Of a stretch of DNA of 64,000 nt, positions 23,567 through 30,729 are shown piece after piece (positions within the stretch are counted from its first letter, which is position 1; each line of letters opens with the position of its first letter). The stretch comes from Georgenia ruanii. GTDB lineage: Bacteria; Actinomycetota; Actinomycetes; Actinomycetales; Actinomycetaceae. The notes under the pieces are model-generated. The model ran no database searches. It worked only from the letters and a program-made list of their open reading frames with translations, and was not told the DNA's origin. The position numbers and the translations under genes were made by a program. The DNA is taken from assembly GCF_009193175.1 (NCBI RefSeq), contig NZ_VUKE01000017.1:1-64000 (forward strand). The letters are read 5' to 3'.

Positions 23567-24161
23567 CTACTGAACCTCCACAGGTTGGTTGGCCCTTATA
23601 AAGGACGGGGCTGGGCGGTTACCACGACGTTTTCGGTAGCGCCACCCGGGAATGTCACGAAACGATAACGAGGCCCGATCTGGACGGTCTACCCCCCTAG
23701 CCGTGTGCGACCGGTCACGAGCGGGTGGCGCACCGGCGATGCCCGGTTCGGGGGTGGTAAAAGCGCAGCCCAGGAGGGGGAGGTTCCGGACGTGGCGGAA
23801 CCTACGTAGCGGGTTGTGAGGTCGGGCACGGTTCGGTCGGTCTTCGTCCGTCGCTTATGGCACCTGGCGATGGCGGGCGTCGAGCCGGCCGGGTCGGGGG
23901 GTGCCTTCAGCAACGACGAAGCCCGGGCCCTCGAGGGAGGGTCGGGATGTCAGATGTATCCCGGCATCAGGTCCGGCGGAGCATGCGGGATGCGTGGACC
24001 GCGGCGCCCTCCTCTGCGTGCCTTGGAGCTGCACCGGATCCGCTGCGGCTGTCGACGGTGGCGCTGCGGCGGCTGGTCTGGATGGTTCAGCTGCCGCCCA
24101 CGACGGCGGCGAGGGTGGGCCTTCGGAAGTACTGAGGCGGTCGGTTGGCTGCGGGAGGTTA
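23567..24161. other. 600-base region without a certain gene
   Basis: This stretch separates the M23 gene from the arsenic-type genes. It holds the M23 leader on the minus strand (with CCTTTATAAGG near the gene) and, on the plus strand, a 62-codon ORF at 23947-24135 starting ATGTCAGATG after GAGGGAGGG. That ORF has fairly high GC3 but no recognisable family, so I leave it as uncertain. A shorter GAAC/GTTC dyad lies at 23783-23803 (GGTTCCGG/GGAACC). Confidence 0.4.
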
Positions 24162-24179
24162 CCTCAGCCAATATTGAGG
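24162..24179 (+). promoter_or_regulatory. candidate operator of the ArsR-phosphatase gene
   Basis: CCTCA and TGAGG form an inverted repeat spanning CCTCAGCCAATATTGAGG, with an AATATT core, just before the ATG at 24182. ArsR proteins usually bind AT-containing dyads that overlap the start of their own gene. Confidence 0.5.
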
Positions 24180-24181
24180 CA

Positions 24182-24895
24182 ATGAACGACGAGCGAAGTG
24201 ACGGTTTGCGGCGCCGGGTCTCGCTGCACGCGGCCCTGGCCGACCCGGCCAGGCTGCAGATCCTCGACACCCTGAGCCTGGGCGATGCCTCCCCCTCCGA
24301 GCTCGCCGAGACCCTGGGGGCGCCCTCGAATCTGCTCGCCCACCACCTCAAGGTCCTCGAGCAGGCGGGGATCGTGGCGCGGGCCCGGTCCGAGGGCGAC
24401 AAGCGACGCTCCTACGTCCACCTGGTGCCCGGTGCCCTGGACGACCTGTCCGCGCCCGCGCTCCGGCCGGCGCCCCGGGTGCTCTTCGTGTGCACCGCCA
24501 ACTCCGCCCGGTCCCACCTCGCGGCGGCGCTGTGGCGTCGGGCCAGCGACGTTGCTGCTGCCTCCGCCGGCACTCACCCCGCCGAGACGATCGCCCCCGG
24601 CGCCGTCGAGACCGCCCGCCGCCACCGCCTCGAGCTGCCGCAGGTCCGCCCCCAGCACGTCGACGACGTGCGCGCCGACGGCGACCTCGTCGTCACCGTC
24701 TGCGACCGCGCGCACGAGGAGCTCGACCTGCCCGTCGACGTCCACTGGTCCATCCCGGACCCGGTCGTCCCTGGCACGCCGGAAGCGTTCGACCATGCCC
24801 TGGAGGAGATCGGCCGCCGCGTCGACAACCTCGCCCCGCACCTGTGCCCGCTCGCCACCCCCGCCAACACGACTACCGCCGTGCCCGCTCACTGA
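24182..24895 (+). CDS. ArsR-type repressor fused to a low-molecular-weight phosphatase/arsenate-reductase domain
   Basis: 237 residues from ATG 24182, immediately after the candidate operator. Residues about 8-90 form an ArsR winged helix (ALADPARLQILDTL, LLAHHLKVLEQAGIVARARS). Residues about 97-225 form an LMW-PTP fold: P-loop CTANSARS (C-x5-R) and the distal Asp in SIPDPVVPGTP. Such fusions are known in actinobacterial ars loci and are thought to couple arsenic sensing and reduction or to sense via the phosphatase domain. I see no clear clustered Cys in the HTH part for As(III) binding. arsC follows after 15 bases. Confidence 0.85.
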   Translation: MNDERSDGLRRRVSLHAALADPARLQILDTLSLGDASPSELAETLGAPSNLLAHHLKVLEQAGIVARARSEGDKRRSYVHLVPGALDDLSAPALRPAPRVLFVCTANSARSHLAAALWRRASDVAAASAGTHPAETIAPGAVETARRHRLELPQVRPQHVDDVRADGDLVVTVCDRAHEELDLPVDVHWSIPDPVVPGTPEAFDHALEEIGRRVDNLAPHLCPLATPANTTTAVPAH

Positions 24896-24910
24896 GTCCC
24901 AGGAGACCCC

Positions 24911-25324
24911 ATGTCTGACCGTCCCAGCGTCATGTTCGTCTGCGTCCACAACGCCGGCCGCTCCCAGATGGCCGCCGGCTACCTGGCCGCCCTGTCCGGC
25001 GGCCAGGTCGAGGTCCGCTCCGCCGGCTCCGCGCCCGCCGCCCAGATCAACCCCGTCGCGGTCGAGGCGATGGCCGAAGAAGGTATCGACATCACCGCCG
25101 CCAAGCCGAAGGTCCTCACCCCGGACGCCGTTCAGGCCTCCGACGTCGTCATCACCATGGGCTGCGGCGACGCTTGCCCCTACTTCCCCGGTGTGCGCTA
25201 CGAGGACTGGGAGCTCGAGGACCCGGCAGGCAAGGATCTTGACACCGTCCGCCGCGTCCGCGACGACATCCGTGACCGCGTCGAGACGCTCCTCGCTGAG
25301 CTGCTTCCCTCGGTTCAGGCCTAG
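24911..25324 (+). CDS. arsC: arsenate reductase, LMW-phosphatase type
   Basis: 137 residues from ATG 24911. The P-loop is FVCVHNAGRSQMA (C-x5-R), followed by SAGSAPA and a second Cys region TMGCGDACPYFPG. The distal DPAGK gives the general acid Asp. This layout matches mycothiol- or thioredoxin-dependent ArsC enzymes that reduce arsenate to arsenite. No arsenite exporter (acr3/arsB) lies nearby in this window, so detoxification would need an unlinked pump. Confidence 0.9.
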   Translation: MSDRPSVMFVCVHNAGRSQMAAGYLAALSGGQVEVRSAGSAPAAQINPVAVEAMAEEGIDITAAKPKVLTPDAVQASDVVITMGCGDACPYFPGVRYEDWELEDPAGKDLDTVRRVRDDIRDRVETLLAELLPSVQA

Positions 25325-25520
25325 GGGTCGAAGGTGACCGAGAGCCCGCCCCGCAGAGCGGGGTTGGCGCCGCGGTCCTCAGGATCAGTCGGGAAGTCCA
25401 GGTCGCTAGCCCACTCCCAAGGCATTGCTGAGCGGACCCAGCGAGACGATCCGTCGCATGCCTGCGGACGCTGGTGCCGACGCCGCCTTGGGCGGGAACT
25501 GTGACCAAGGATGTTGACCC

Positions 25521-25551
25521 ATACGGTTCAGCGTGCAAGGCTAAACCGTAT
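25521..25551 (+). promoter_or_regulatory. ArsR operator overlapping the start codon
   Basis: ATACGGTT at 25521-25528 and AACCGTAT at 25544-25551 form a perfect 8-bp inverted repeat with 15 bases between. The right arm covers the first two bases of the ATG at 25550. A TTGACC hexamer lies just upstream at 25514, so bound repressor would block transcription start. Confidence 0.75.
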
Positions 25552-25888
25552 GGTTGAGCAAACGGCAGACCTGGATCGGCTCTTCCACGCCTTGGCGGAT
25601 CCGACACGGCGTGCCGTCCTCGAGCGGCTCGGCCAAGGGTCGGCGACGGTGACCGAGCTGGCCGAGCCGTTCGGTGTCTCGCTGACGGCCATCAAGAAGC
25701 ACCTCCACGTCCTGGAGGACGCCGAGCTCGTGGTGACCGAGAAGGTCGGCCGCTCACGCCACTGTCGGCTCGGCGCGGAACGGCTGGACAGCGCCATGTC
25801 CTGGATCTCCTTCTACCAACGGCTGTTGGAGCGCCGTCTCGACGGCCTCGACGCCTACTTCACCCTCACGAAAGGAACGGACCGATGA
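25550..25888 (+). CDS. ArsR-family repressor of the SRPBCC module
   Basis: 112 residues from ATG 25550. The winged helix is complete: DRLFHALADPTRRAVLERL, TVTELAEPFGVSLTAIKKHLHVL and VVTEKVGRSRHCRL. No metal-binding Cys are present, so the ligand is probably not arsenite. Its TGA overlaps the SRPBCC gene start (ATGA). ArsR-plus-SRPBCC pairs are common in actinobacteria, and the operator above fits autoregulation. Confidence 0.9.
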   Translation: MVEQTADLDRLFHALADPTRRAVLERLGQGSATVTELAEPFGVSLTAIKKHLHVLEDAELVVTEKVGRSRHCRLGAERLDSAMSWISFYQRLLERRLDGLDAYFTLTKGTDR

Positions 25889-26370
25889 CCGAACCCACGA
25901 CGAAGACGGCCCCGCTCGAGCTGCGCTTGTCGCGGCACCTGCCGGCCACGCCCGAGGAGGTCTTCGACGCCTACACCGATGCCGAGAAGCAGAAGACCTG
26001 GTTCTCCATCCTCGACGAGGAGCCAGGGATCGTCAGGATCGAGGTCGACCTGCGGGTTGGCGGGCAGCAGGTGGCGGTCTGGGGGCCCAGCGAGGACGCC
26101 CTGTTCCGCGAGACCCAGACCTTCCTGGAGATCGACCGCCCGCACCGGCTGGTCACCGAGTCCGTCGGCTCCACGCCCGACGGGCAGTCGATGACGACCC
26201 ACATCACGGTGACCTTCCAGACTGACGGCGACGGCACACTCATGACGGTCCACCAGACCGGGTTCCCCGCCCCGGAGATCCGCGACTTCTTCGCCTCCAA
26301 GGCCTGGGTGGGCGCACTGGACCGAATCGATGCATACCTGCGCACCCACGGCAACCGGGCGGTGCGATGA
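25885..26370 (+). CDS. SRPBCC (AHSA1-like) protein
   Basis: 161 residues. The START-like fold signature runs from LSRHLPATPEEVFDAYTDAEKQKTWF through GGQQVAVWGPSEDALF to the final helix DFFASKAWVGALDRIDAYL. These proteins form a hydrophobic pocket and bind small lipophilic ligands. Paired with the overlapping ArsR gene, it likely handles a compound sensed by that repressor; the compound is unknown. Region 26371-26544 after it shows no gene. Confidence 0.88.
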   Translation: MTEPTTKTAPLELRLSRHLPATPEEVFDAYTDAEKQKTWFSILDEEPGIVRIEVDLRVGGQQVAVWGPSEDALFRETQTFLEIDRPHRLVTESVGSTPDGQSMTTHITVTFQTDGDGTLMTVHQTGFPAPEIRDFFASKAWVGALDRIDAYLRTHGNRAVR

Positions 26371-26544
26371 CCGGGTCCATGAGCGCCCCGACGCCCTGAA
26401 ACGTCGAGCGTCTCGTCATACGCAACAGCACCGGCCGTCGACATGGCGCCGACCTTCCGCTTGGTGCTGGCCCGCCGTCGGCAGGGTCGACCGGTCGACC
26501 CGCGAGTCCAGGCCCCGCAGGCGCGAGCTCCGGCGTCGTCGGCG

Positions 26545-26748
26545 CTACTGATCGCGGAAGTTCAGCCCCCGCGAACCAAGCTCCTCGCGCAGGATACGGA
26601 TCGCCTTGGGGCCCACGCCATGAATCTCCAGCAGCTCCCGCTCCGACCACTCCGTCAGCTGCGCGACCCGGGTGATGCCGTGCGCCGCCAGCCCGCGAGG
26701 CGCCACTGCGCCGAGGGAGGCGGGGAACTCGGTTTCCTCGGTGGTCAT
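26545..26748 (-). CDS. small helix-hairpin-helix protein
   Basis: 67 residues from ATG 26748, behind GGGAG at a proper distance; a Met four codons upstream lacks one. One HhH motif is present: LLEIHGVGPKAIRILREEL. The remainder, APRGLAAHGITRVAQLTEW, resembles the tandem HhH of RNA-polymerase alpha C-terminal domains. Small DNA-binding proteins of this type are common in actinobacteria and have no assigned role. Confidence 0.78.
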   Translation of the reverse strand: MTTEETEFPASLGAVAPRGLAAHGITRVAQLTEWSERELLEIHGVGPKAIRILREELGSRGLNFRDQ

Positions 26749-26968
26749 CCGGGCTCCCATTGTTCGTCGTTGCCCGGCCACGTGGTCACGGAGGAGCGAC
26801 ATCAGCGAATCGTGACGGTCTGGTCCACAGGTATACCCGAGCGCATCATCGAACGTGGCGCGAAGCGGGCGGGAGACTGCCGCGCTCCGAGCGCTGCGCG
26901 CGAGGCAGCGGCGCGGGTGCGACCCCAGACCAGCTCTTGGAGAACGTACGGACGGCGCGTTCCTGGCC

Positions 26969-27610
26969 TCAGCTCGTCGACGGCTCGGGATCCTCCTCGG
27001 CCGGCGCGAACTGAGCGAGCGAGACCTGGACCGCCTCGGCAAGCTGCTCCACCGTCGCGGTCCCCGAGGCCTCGACGGTCCTCGCCCACGCACGGACGGA
27101 CTTCGCATTGAAGGCCACGACCTCGGGCGAGCCGGCCGCGGCGACCGGATCCTCCGGTGCCTCGCCGGCCCGGAACAAGGCCCAGCCCCATCAGGGCACC
27201 GTCCCAGCCCGGACCGACCCACATCGCGCCGGCGCCACTCTGCACCATCTCGATCGGCACGGTGTGCTCGAGCTCGAACACGGTGCGCTCGCCCTGGGGC
27301 GTCAGTCGGACCTCGACGATGGAGACCTCGGACCGGAACGTCACGCGGTAGCGGCACGGCGCCTCGCACTCGAGAATGTCGCCGCCTGAGTTGCCCTCGA
27401 GCTGGAAGCTGCCGCCCGCTCGCAGGTCGCCGCTGATGGCATGAACCAGCGGGCAACGCGCTCGGGGTCGGTCAGGGCGTTCCAGATGTCGGTGGCCGCG
27501 GCGTCGTAGGCGCGCCGGGCGACGACCGTGACGTCCTCGCCGCCGTCGTCCCGTCGGCGGCGCTCGACCGTACGGTCGATGGCGCCGATCTGAGCGGCGA
27601 TGTCAATCAT
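26969..27610 (-). pseudogene. SRPBCC gene interrupted by two compensating frameshifts
   Basis: Reading from ATG 27610, MIDIAAQIGAIDRTVERR through ERVARWFMP is one frame. At about 27438 the family sequence jumps by one base to ISGDLRAGGSFQLEGNSGG, and at about 27181 it returns to the first frame with LFRAGEAPEDPVAAAG, ending EDPEPSTS at 26969. The joined product of about 213 residues reads as a complete SRPBCC protein. So either the gene is dead, or two single-base sequencing errors exist. Its neighbour, an ArsR gene with overlapping end, is also damaged. Confidence 0.8.
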
Positions 27611-27890
27611 GGCTGCTCCTCGGGGGCTAGCTGCTGATGGTTGACGGGGCCGCGGGTGCGGCGCTGGCGCTTGCTCCGGGCGAGCTCGGTGGCGAGCGCG
27701 TCGAGAGGCTGGTCCCAGATGTGACGGAACTGCTCCAGCCAGGCGTCGACCTCATGGAGCGGCCCGGGCGCCACCGAGTACAGCCGACGCGCACCCTCGG
27801 CGCGCGCCACCGCGAAGCCGCTCTCACGCAGCACACGCAGATGCTGCGACACGGTGCAGGCTGGGAGATCCCGAACTCGCCGCGCACAAC
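27607..27890 (-). pseudogene. ArsR-family repressor, damaged N-terminal part
   Basis: The frame 27607-27852 encodes the recognition helix and wing onward (SQHLRVLRESGFAVARAEG, HEVDAWLEQFRHIWDQ). The preceding piece, VVRGEFGISQPA, lies in a different frame, shifted at about 27861, and normal ArsR sequence before that is missing. A different reading frame upstream, ending at about 27907, reads as the C-terminus of an unrelated protein (VRNVGTGYTKFRLDML). So the gene seems broken at a junction. It overlaps the SRPBCC pseudogene start by four bases, as in the intact module at 25.5 kb. Confidence 0.72.
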
Positions 27891-28083
27891 GACCGGGGGT
27901 ATGGCGCTACCCGGTGCGGAGTGCAACCACCGCGGGGATGCGGCGCCGACCTTCGTCGGGCTGATGAAGCATATCGAGACGGAACTTCGTGTAGCCGGTG
28001 CCGACATTCCGCACCAGTGAGTCCCGTGCCGGTCGTTCGTGACGTCGCCAGTTTGAGGGGCGTTCCCACGGGTTGAGTTGTGG

Positions 28084-28109
28084 GATGCCCGGCTTGGTGG
28101 CCGGGCATC
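28084..28109 (-). terminator. hairpin terminator after the DUF4287 gene
   Basis: GATGCCCGGC at 28084-28093 pairs with GCCGGGCATC at 28100-28109 around TTGGTG, just downstream of the DUF4287 stop on the minus strand. Confidence 0.75.
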
Positions 28110-28117
28110 CCGGGCAT

Positions 28118-28411
28118 TCACCAGTCCGCTGGCCGGGTGTCCTTGCCGTCGAGCCAGAGTCGGTCGCTCGCGTCTCGGTGGGAGCCGGTCGACCCGACGT
28201 GCTTGGTGCTGATCCGGTCGCCCTTGGTGATGACGTGGACGAGAGCCATCGCGTGCCCGTGGCCGAGCCCGTAGGTCTCCTTGAGCCAGGAGGCGACGGG
28301 CGTGGCCTTGCTGCCCGGACCGAACCCTTGCTCGTGGGCGTGCTCGATGAGTTGGCGCGGGGTGAGTCCGGTCTTCGTCTCGACGTTGTCGAGGTATGCC
28401 TGGAAGGACAT
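28118..28411 (-). CDS. DUF4287 protein
   Basis: 97 residues from ATG 28411. The motif MSFQAYLDNVETKTGLTPRQL, then KATPVASWLKETYGLGHGHAMALVHVI, is the DUF4287 pattern of a short helical domain seen in many bacteria, function unknown. Its start overlaps the cupin stop by one base (TGATG), so it is the second gene of a two-gene unit closed by a hairpin. Confidence 0.88.
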   Translation of the reverse strand: MSFQAYLDNVETKTGLTPRQLIEHAHEQGFGPGSKATPVASWLKETYGLGHGHAMALVHVITKGDRISTKHVGSTGSHRDASDRLWLDGKDTRPADW

Positions 28412-28746
28412 CAGCGGTTCTCCTGGATCATCGTGTCGGAGGCGTGAATGCAGATCATGCGCAGGGTGCCGGACCCGGTGTTGGTGAACCCGTGCCAGAT
28501 GCCGGGGCCCACGACGGCGGTGTCGCCGGTGCGGGCGACGACGGTCTCGTCCCCGATCGTGAGGGTGGCCTCGCCCTCCAGGACGTGCCACGTCTCGCTG
28601 TAGGGGTGGCGGTGCGGCCCGGGCCCCTGGCCGGGGTCGGTGGTGACGAGGAAGAACGAGACCCCGGACCCGTGTTCGCGGCCTTCGTAGCGCAAGGTCC
28701 GCGAGCCCGGCATCCGCACCGTGTCCGCATGGACGACCGTGACCAT
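28411..28746 (-). CDS. small cupin-domain protein
   Basis: 111 residues from ATG 28746. The two cupin motifs are visible: PGPHRHPYSETWHVLEGEATL with three His and the Glu, and GDTAVVGPGIWHGFTNTG with the second-motif His. A single-domain metal-binding barrel results; reaction unknown. The promoter region carries a long palindrome shared with the divergent ArsR-like regulator gene, so that regulator probably controls it. Confidence 0.9.
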   Translation of the reverse strand: MVTVVHADTVRMPGSRTLRYEGREHGSGVSFFLVTTDPGQGPGPHRHPYSETWHVLEGEATLTIGDETVVARTGDTAVVGPGIWHGFTNTGSGTLRMICIHASDTMIQENR

Positions 28747-28767
28747 GCCCCTCTCCCTTCGGTGGAT

Positions 28768-28807
28768 CGGCCACCACCGATCGACTGTCATCGACCGGTG
28801 GTGGCCG
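28768..28807. promoter_or_regulatory. long palindrome between the cupin and regulator genes
   Basis: CGGCCACCACCG at 28768-28779 and CGGTGGTGGCCG at 28796-28807 are a perfect 12-bp inverted repeat, with TCGA repeated on both sides of the spacer. It lies 22 bases upstream of the cupin ATG. A second dyad, GTTTCGA/TCGAAAC, at 28850-28869 covers the putative GTG of the regulator. Both are natural candidate operators. Confidence 0.8.
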
Positions 28808-28857
28808 ACGCCGGTCCAGCGTCGTAGGGGTTGGAACTGCCCCGCTATGGTTTCGAC

Positions 28858-29859
28858 GTGGATCGAAACGTCGTTGAGTTCCGGCTCGCGCCCGGCGACC
28901 TCTCCTCGATCCGGTTCGGCGTCTCTCCCGGGCACGAGCTGGCGCACGCGGTACGGGTGCTCGGACAGGCGCAGTACCACCCGCTGCAGTGGGGGTGGCT
29001 GCGGCGCACGCGCGGACAGGTCCCCGGGGCCGCGTTCGAGCTCCTGGGCCTGCTGGTCGGCTCCGACGGGTACATGCCGGACTTCCTCACCTCGACACCG
29101 GGATGGGACCTCGGCCCTGACGAGGAGCTCGCCCGGCTGCGCGAGGCCGACCTCGGGCCCATGCGGGTGGACCTGCTCAAGCGCGTCGACGGCACCAGCG
29201 GCGCCGAGCAACGTGTCCTGCGTGCGATGGCCGACGACCCGGAGCGCGCGCGGGCGGTCGTTGCCGACGCGTGGAAGCAATGCTGGGACGCCCTGCTCGA
29301 CCCGTACTGGCCGCAGCTCGAGCGGGTCCTTCGCGCCGACATCGGTGTGCGGTCGCGCCGGATGACGATCCATGGCACCGGCGAGATGGTCGACAGTCTG
29401 CACGAGGCGGTGAGCTGGGCGCCGCACGCCGTCCGCGTGCGGCTCCGCCTCCACGCCGAGGTGCTGGACTGTGCCGGCGGCGGGCTGGTCCTGGTGCCCT
29501 CGGTGATGGCGCCTCGTTGCGCCGTGGTGACCGAGCCGCCCGCCCAACCGACGCTTTTCTACCCCGCCCTCGGCGTCTCTGAGCGATGGGCCGACGCCGC
29601 CACCGACGCCGGGAGTGCGCTCAGGGACCTGCTCGGGACGGGACGCGCCGGCGTGCTGCTCGCCCTGCGCGGGCCGCTGTCTACGACCGAGGTCGCCGCG
29701 GCCGAAGGGCTGGCGGCATCGACGGCCTCGCACCACCTGTCGCTCCTGCGCGCGGCGGGCCTGGTCGACTCCCGGCGCGAGGGCCCGCGGGTCGTCCACG
29801 TGCGCACCCCGCTCGGCGAAGCACTCGCCGGCGGATCTGTCCCCCAGCCCCAGCCGTAG
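28858..29859 (+). CDS. ArsR-type transcription regulator with DUF5937-like N-terminal domain
   Basis: 333 residues from GTG 28858, giving VEFRLAPGDLSSIRFGVSPGHELAHAVRVL; a TTG at 28831 with GGGG upstream is another possible start. The N-terminal 230 residues match the DUF5937 layout. The C-terminal winged helix (about 250-330) has LLALRGPLSTTEVAAAEGL, ASTASHHLSLLRAAGLVDSRRE. It diverges from the cupin-DUF4287 unit, and overlapping dyads sit at its own start and at the cupin promoter, suggesting autoregulation and control of that unit. Ligand unknown. Confidence 0.85.
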   Translation: MDRNVVEFRLAPGDLSSIRFGVSPGHELAHAVRVLGQAQYHPLQWGWLRRTRGQVPGAAFELLGLLVGSDGYMPDFLTSTPGWDLGPDEELARLREADLGPMRVDLLKRVDGTSGAEQRVLRAMADDPERARAVVADAWKQCWDALLDPYWPQLERVLRADIGVRSRRMTIHGTGEMVDSLHEAVSWAPHAVRVRLRLHAEVLDCAGGGLVLVPSVMAPRCAVVTEPPAQPTLFYPALGVSERWADAATDAGSALRDLLGTGRAGVLLALRGPLSTTEVAAAEGLAASTASHHLSLLRAAGLVDSRREGPRVVHVRTPLGEALAGGSVPQPQP

Positions 29860-30263
29860 CGGCTGCGCCTCGCAACTCTGGACGCGCAACGTGGCACGAG
29901 TCGAACGCTTCGCACAAAGCGGCCGCCCGGGCCGTGCCTCGCGGTCAGCCCACGGGGTCGGTGCGGCCGCTCACGGAAGGACCTGCTCGCCGGTCGATCA
30001 CCGGGGCGATGGGCCCGGATCTCCTTGAGCCCCTCATGAGCCGTGCCGGGTCAGTGAAGGCAGGGGCGGCCATGCCTGCATCGCAACGGCGAGCAGTTTG
30101 CGCGCGAGAGGCGCCGGCGTTCGCCATGGCCGACAGTCGGTGTCAGACGCAGTGAATGTGTCCGGGCAGGGTCTCGACGGACGTCGACCGGGGCAGTTCG
30201 CTCGTGTATGAGGTCCAGGCCCATACGCATCTCGGAGACGCTTAGCACATGGAGCAATGCACG

Positions 30264-30300
30264 AAGGCCCCTGACCTGCGTTGCTGCAGGTCAGGGGCTT
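30264..30300 (-). terminator. hairpin next to the tRNA-Ser 3'-end fragment
   Basis: CCCCTGACCTGC and GCAGGTCAGGGG form a stem around GTTGCT. It has the same position relative to the tRNA-like fragment at 30306 as the 40530-40560 hairpin has to the intact tRNA-Ser, so it may be the tRNA's ancestral terminator. Confidence 0.65.
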
Positions 30301-30305
30301 GAGAT

Positions 30306-30331
30306 ACCGGCGGAGGATGGCGGATTCGAAC
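30306..30331 (-). other. tRNA-Ser(GGA) 3'-end fragment, likely attachment site
   Basis: ACCGGCGGAGGATGG is identical to 40585-40599; after one mismatch GGATTCGAAC matches 40601-40610. In the intact gene this is the acceptor 3' side and T arm. The rest of the tRNA is missing here. The fragment is followed, as in the tRNA gene, by a hairpin terminator. This is how attL/attR remnants at tRNA genes look. Confidence 0.7.
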
Positions 30332-30356
30332 TGTTCGCCAGCCCCTCACGGGCGAG

Positions 30357-30481
30357 GTCACGGATCGCCGTTTGGCGCGCAAACACTGGGGTTTCGGCGG
30401 GCTGGCCGATGGATGACAATGTTGAGATTCACCGATCTACAGGGCCGGTAGCACATGAGTTAGCACATGAACGAGCGTTCA
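30357..30481 (+). repeat. 124-bp direct repeat, left copy
   Basis: The segment aligns with 39910-40033 in the same orientation at roughly 85 percent by eye, with identical blocks CACTGGGGTTT, ATTCACCGATCT and GTTAGCACATGAACGAGCG. TTAGCACATG also occurs at 30242. It contains no gene. Together with the tRNA fragment it marks the left edge of a probable island. Confidence 0.88.
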
Positions 30482-30729
30482 ATCGGCCGACCGTGCGAGG
30501 CGGCACCATCCGCTACGTGGCACTGCCCCCTGCACCGACCCGTCCGTTGCGGACTGGCTCACCAGCAGTCAACTGCCGTGGAAGCGGCTTGTCACGCTCG
30601 GCCCCGGCCGACTTCCCGGCGTACGCGGGACTGCGCTCTTCCCCGACCCGGCATGCCCGCCTTGGTCGGGGCGAGCTGACCGCGCCTGGTTTAGACACCC
30701 GGCCGCCCTCCGTCTTGTTGGCCCCTGCC
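30482..30729 (+). pseudogene. possible remnant of an uncharacterised gene before the esterase
   Basis: Fragments in two frames read as one small-protein tail: DWLTSSQLPWKRLVTLGPG, then DFPAYAGLR in a shifted frame, then ALFPDPACP in the first. The whole 29860-30729 stretch has no intact gene; apart from this, it holds the hairpin, the tRNA fragment and the left repeat. Weak evidence, by composition and pattern only. Confidence 0.3.

Noticed and set aside
23567-23830. Second c-di-AMP riboswitch before the M23 peptidase
   Set aside because: CGAACCGGGCATCG on the minus strand looks superficially alike, but the other conserved blocks are absent.
23947-24135. 62-codon ORF with a fair ribosome-binding site
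   Set aside because: No family resemblance and low-complexity content; kept only as a note, not called as a gene.
26371-26544. Gene between the SRPBCC and HhH genes
   Set aside because: All frames are short and without family features; seen as plain intergenic DNA.
30306-30331. A second complete tRNA-Ser
   Set aside because: Only acceptor 3' side and T-arm like bases are present; there is no anticodon arm, so it is a fragment.
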